From Selenomonas ruminantium AC2024 (lineage in GTDB: Bacteria; Bacillota; Negativicutes; Selenomonadales; Selenomonadaceae): 64,000 bases of DNA. The translations under genes were made by a program, and so were the position numbers. The stretch lies in contig NZ_JIAC01000001.1 of assembly GCF_000687995.1 (NCBI RefSeq), positions 2,108,001 through 2,172,000 on the forward strand, in the 5' to 3' direction. Shown piece by piece: positions 63,509 to 64,000 of this stretch (position 1 is the first letter of the stretch; each line of letters opens with the position of its first letter). The notes under the pieces are model-generated. The model did no database searches. It was not told the origin of the DNA and saw only the letters and a program-made list of their open reading frames with translations.

Positions 63509-63595
63509 TGGTGCCGATGATCGGAGTCGAACCGATACGTTGTTGCCAACGGCAGATTTTGAGTCTGCTGCGTCTGCCAATTCCGCCACATCGGC
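63509..63595 (-). tRNA. tRNA-Leu (anticodon CAA)
   Basis: 87 nt including encoded CCA. Acceptor GCCGATG pairs with CATCGGC, anticodon stem-loop GCAGA-CTCAAAA-TCTGC gives CAA, a long variable arm (CGTTGGCAACAACG) marks the Leu class, and the T arm reads GGTTCGACTCC. The island lies on its 3' side. Confidence 0.95.
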
Positions 63596-63694
63596 GTTTG
63601 CAACTCGTTGTTGCTGACAAATAATATATTAGCAGATATATCCACCGTTGTCAAATCATTTTTATCATTTTTTTGAAAAACTTTCAGATAGGTT

Positions 63695-64000
63695 TCAGAA
63701 TTTGAAGCGAGCGCTTTCTTTTTGCAGTTCTTCTGCCATATTTGCCAATCTATGGCTGGAAGCAGCGAGTTCTTCCATGGAGGCCGATTGTTCTTCTGTA
63801 GCGGCCGAGATAGAAGCGATGTTCTGGGTAATCTGCTTGGTGGTTTCGTCTACATCCTCAGCATCCTGCAATACGCTTACACTGTCTTCTGCCACTCTGG
63901 AAGCACTGGTAGCCGCATCCTTGACCAGATTGTCCACTTCTTCGATATGAGAAGCAATCTGACGGAATTTCTCACCGGCTTCTACTACCGTACGTCCACT
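63695..64000 (-). CDS. Methyl-accepting chemotaxis protein (C-terminal end only)
   Basis: The visible 101 codons are the end of the cytoplasmic signalling coiled coil: heptads ending ISAATEEQSASMEELAASSHRLANMAEEL. The gene continues beyond the window, so sensor domain and type cannot be judged. Confidence 0.85.
   Translation of the reverse strand, partial: SGRTVVEAGEKFRQIASHIEEVDNLVKDAATSASRVAEDSVSVLQDAEDVDETTKQITQNIASISAATEEQSASMEELAASSHRLANMAEELQKESARFKF

Overview
The window reads as a chromosome segment of a Selenomonas-like member of the Negativicutes (diderm Firmicutes). It combines Firmicutes genes (CtsR-McsA-McsB-ClpC, Asp23/AmaP, EF-P, NusB-XseA) with an ABC-exported, O-antigen-type polysaccharide locus. 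It also carries a propionate module built on methylmalonyl-CoA (mutase, epimerase, MeaB, biotin-dependent decarboxylase, CoA transferase). The genus is an inference; no rRNA gene is present. Most genes lie on the minus strand, and TTG or GTG starts with good ribosome binding sites are common.

Layout. 1-11.2 kb is housekeeping: xseA (cut by the edge), nusB, the Asp23/AmaP/DUF2273 cell-envelope stress genes, efp, an MA-type metallopeptidase, an SsuABC-like transporter, a coiled-coil membrane protein, DUF3783, a NYN-RHH fusion and mnmA. 11.2-16.6 kb is a small accessory patch: a MazEF-type pair, tmcAL, a fic remnant, an AT-rich ApeA-like HEPN gene, and an IS256-family element beside a tiny deleted relative. 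16.7-32.9 kb is a surface-polysaccharide locus. It makes GDP-mannose and probably GDP-D-rhamnose (PMM, ManC, Gmd, Rmd), starts chains with a WbaP-like enzyme, extends them with three glycosyltransferase proteins, decorates them with an acyltransferase and an FkbM-type methyltransferase, and exports them with Wzm/Wzt. 33.2-39.4 kb is the ctsR-mcsA-mcsB-clpC-radA stress operon, followed by a ZnuA-like lipoprotein. 40.5-47.9 kb is the succinate/propionate module. 48.2-52.6 kb holds asd, dapB and recG.

52.7-63.4 kb is a repeat-rich accessory island ending at tRNA-Leu(CAA). Its main content is a dispersed family of very short genes (25-63 codons), nearly all too short for ordinary gene callers. 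They encode peptides with a near-identical double-glycine leader of the type MEKLMNKMDNMELDKVAGG followed by very different cores. Eight copies have intact leader and core, one is truncated, and several are core-only or junction fragments. Basic cores lie on the minus strand and acidic cores on the plus strand, in two places divergently from a shared conserved intergenic region. Upstream promoter modules, terminators and two-gene units are duplicated, and cores are visibly recombined. No peptidase-transporter or maturation enzyme is in the window. The island also carries the three-gene radical SAM mobile pair, IS66 and IS3 remnants, a nitroreductase, fragments of nfo, radC, a Sel1 protein and an integrase, and an unassigned cluster of hairpins that looks like a structured RNA. 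The window ends inside a chemotaxis-receptor gene.

A separate genome-scale signal is the palindrome TTGAC-NN-GTCAA. It occurs about ten times, mostly inside unrelated housekeeping genes and in two reading frames.
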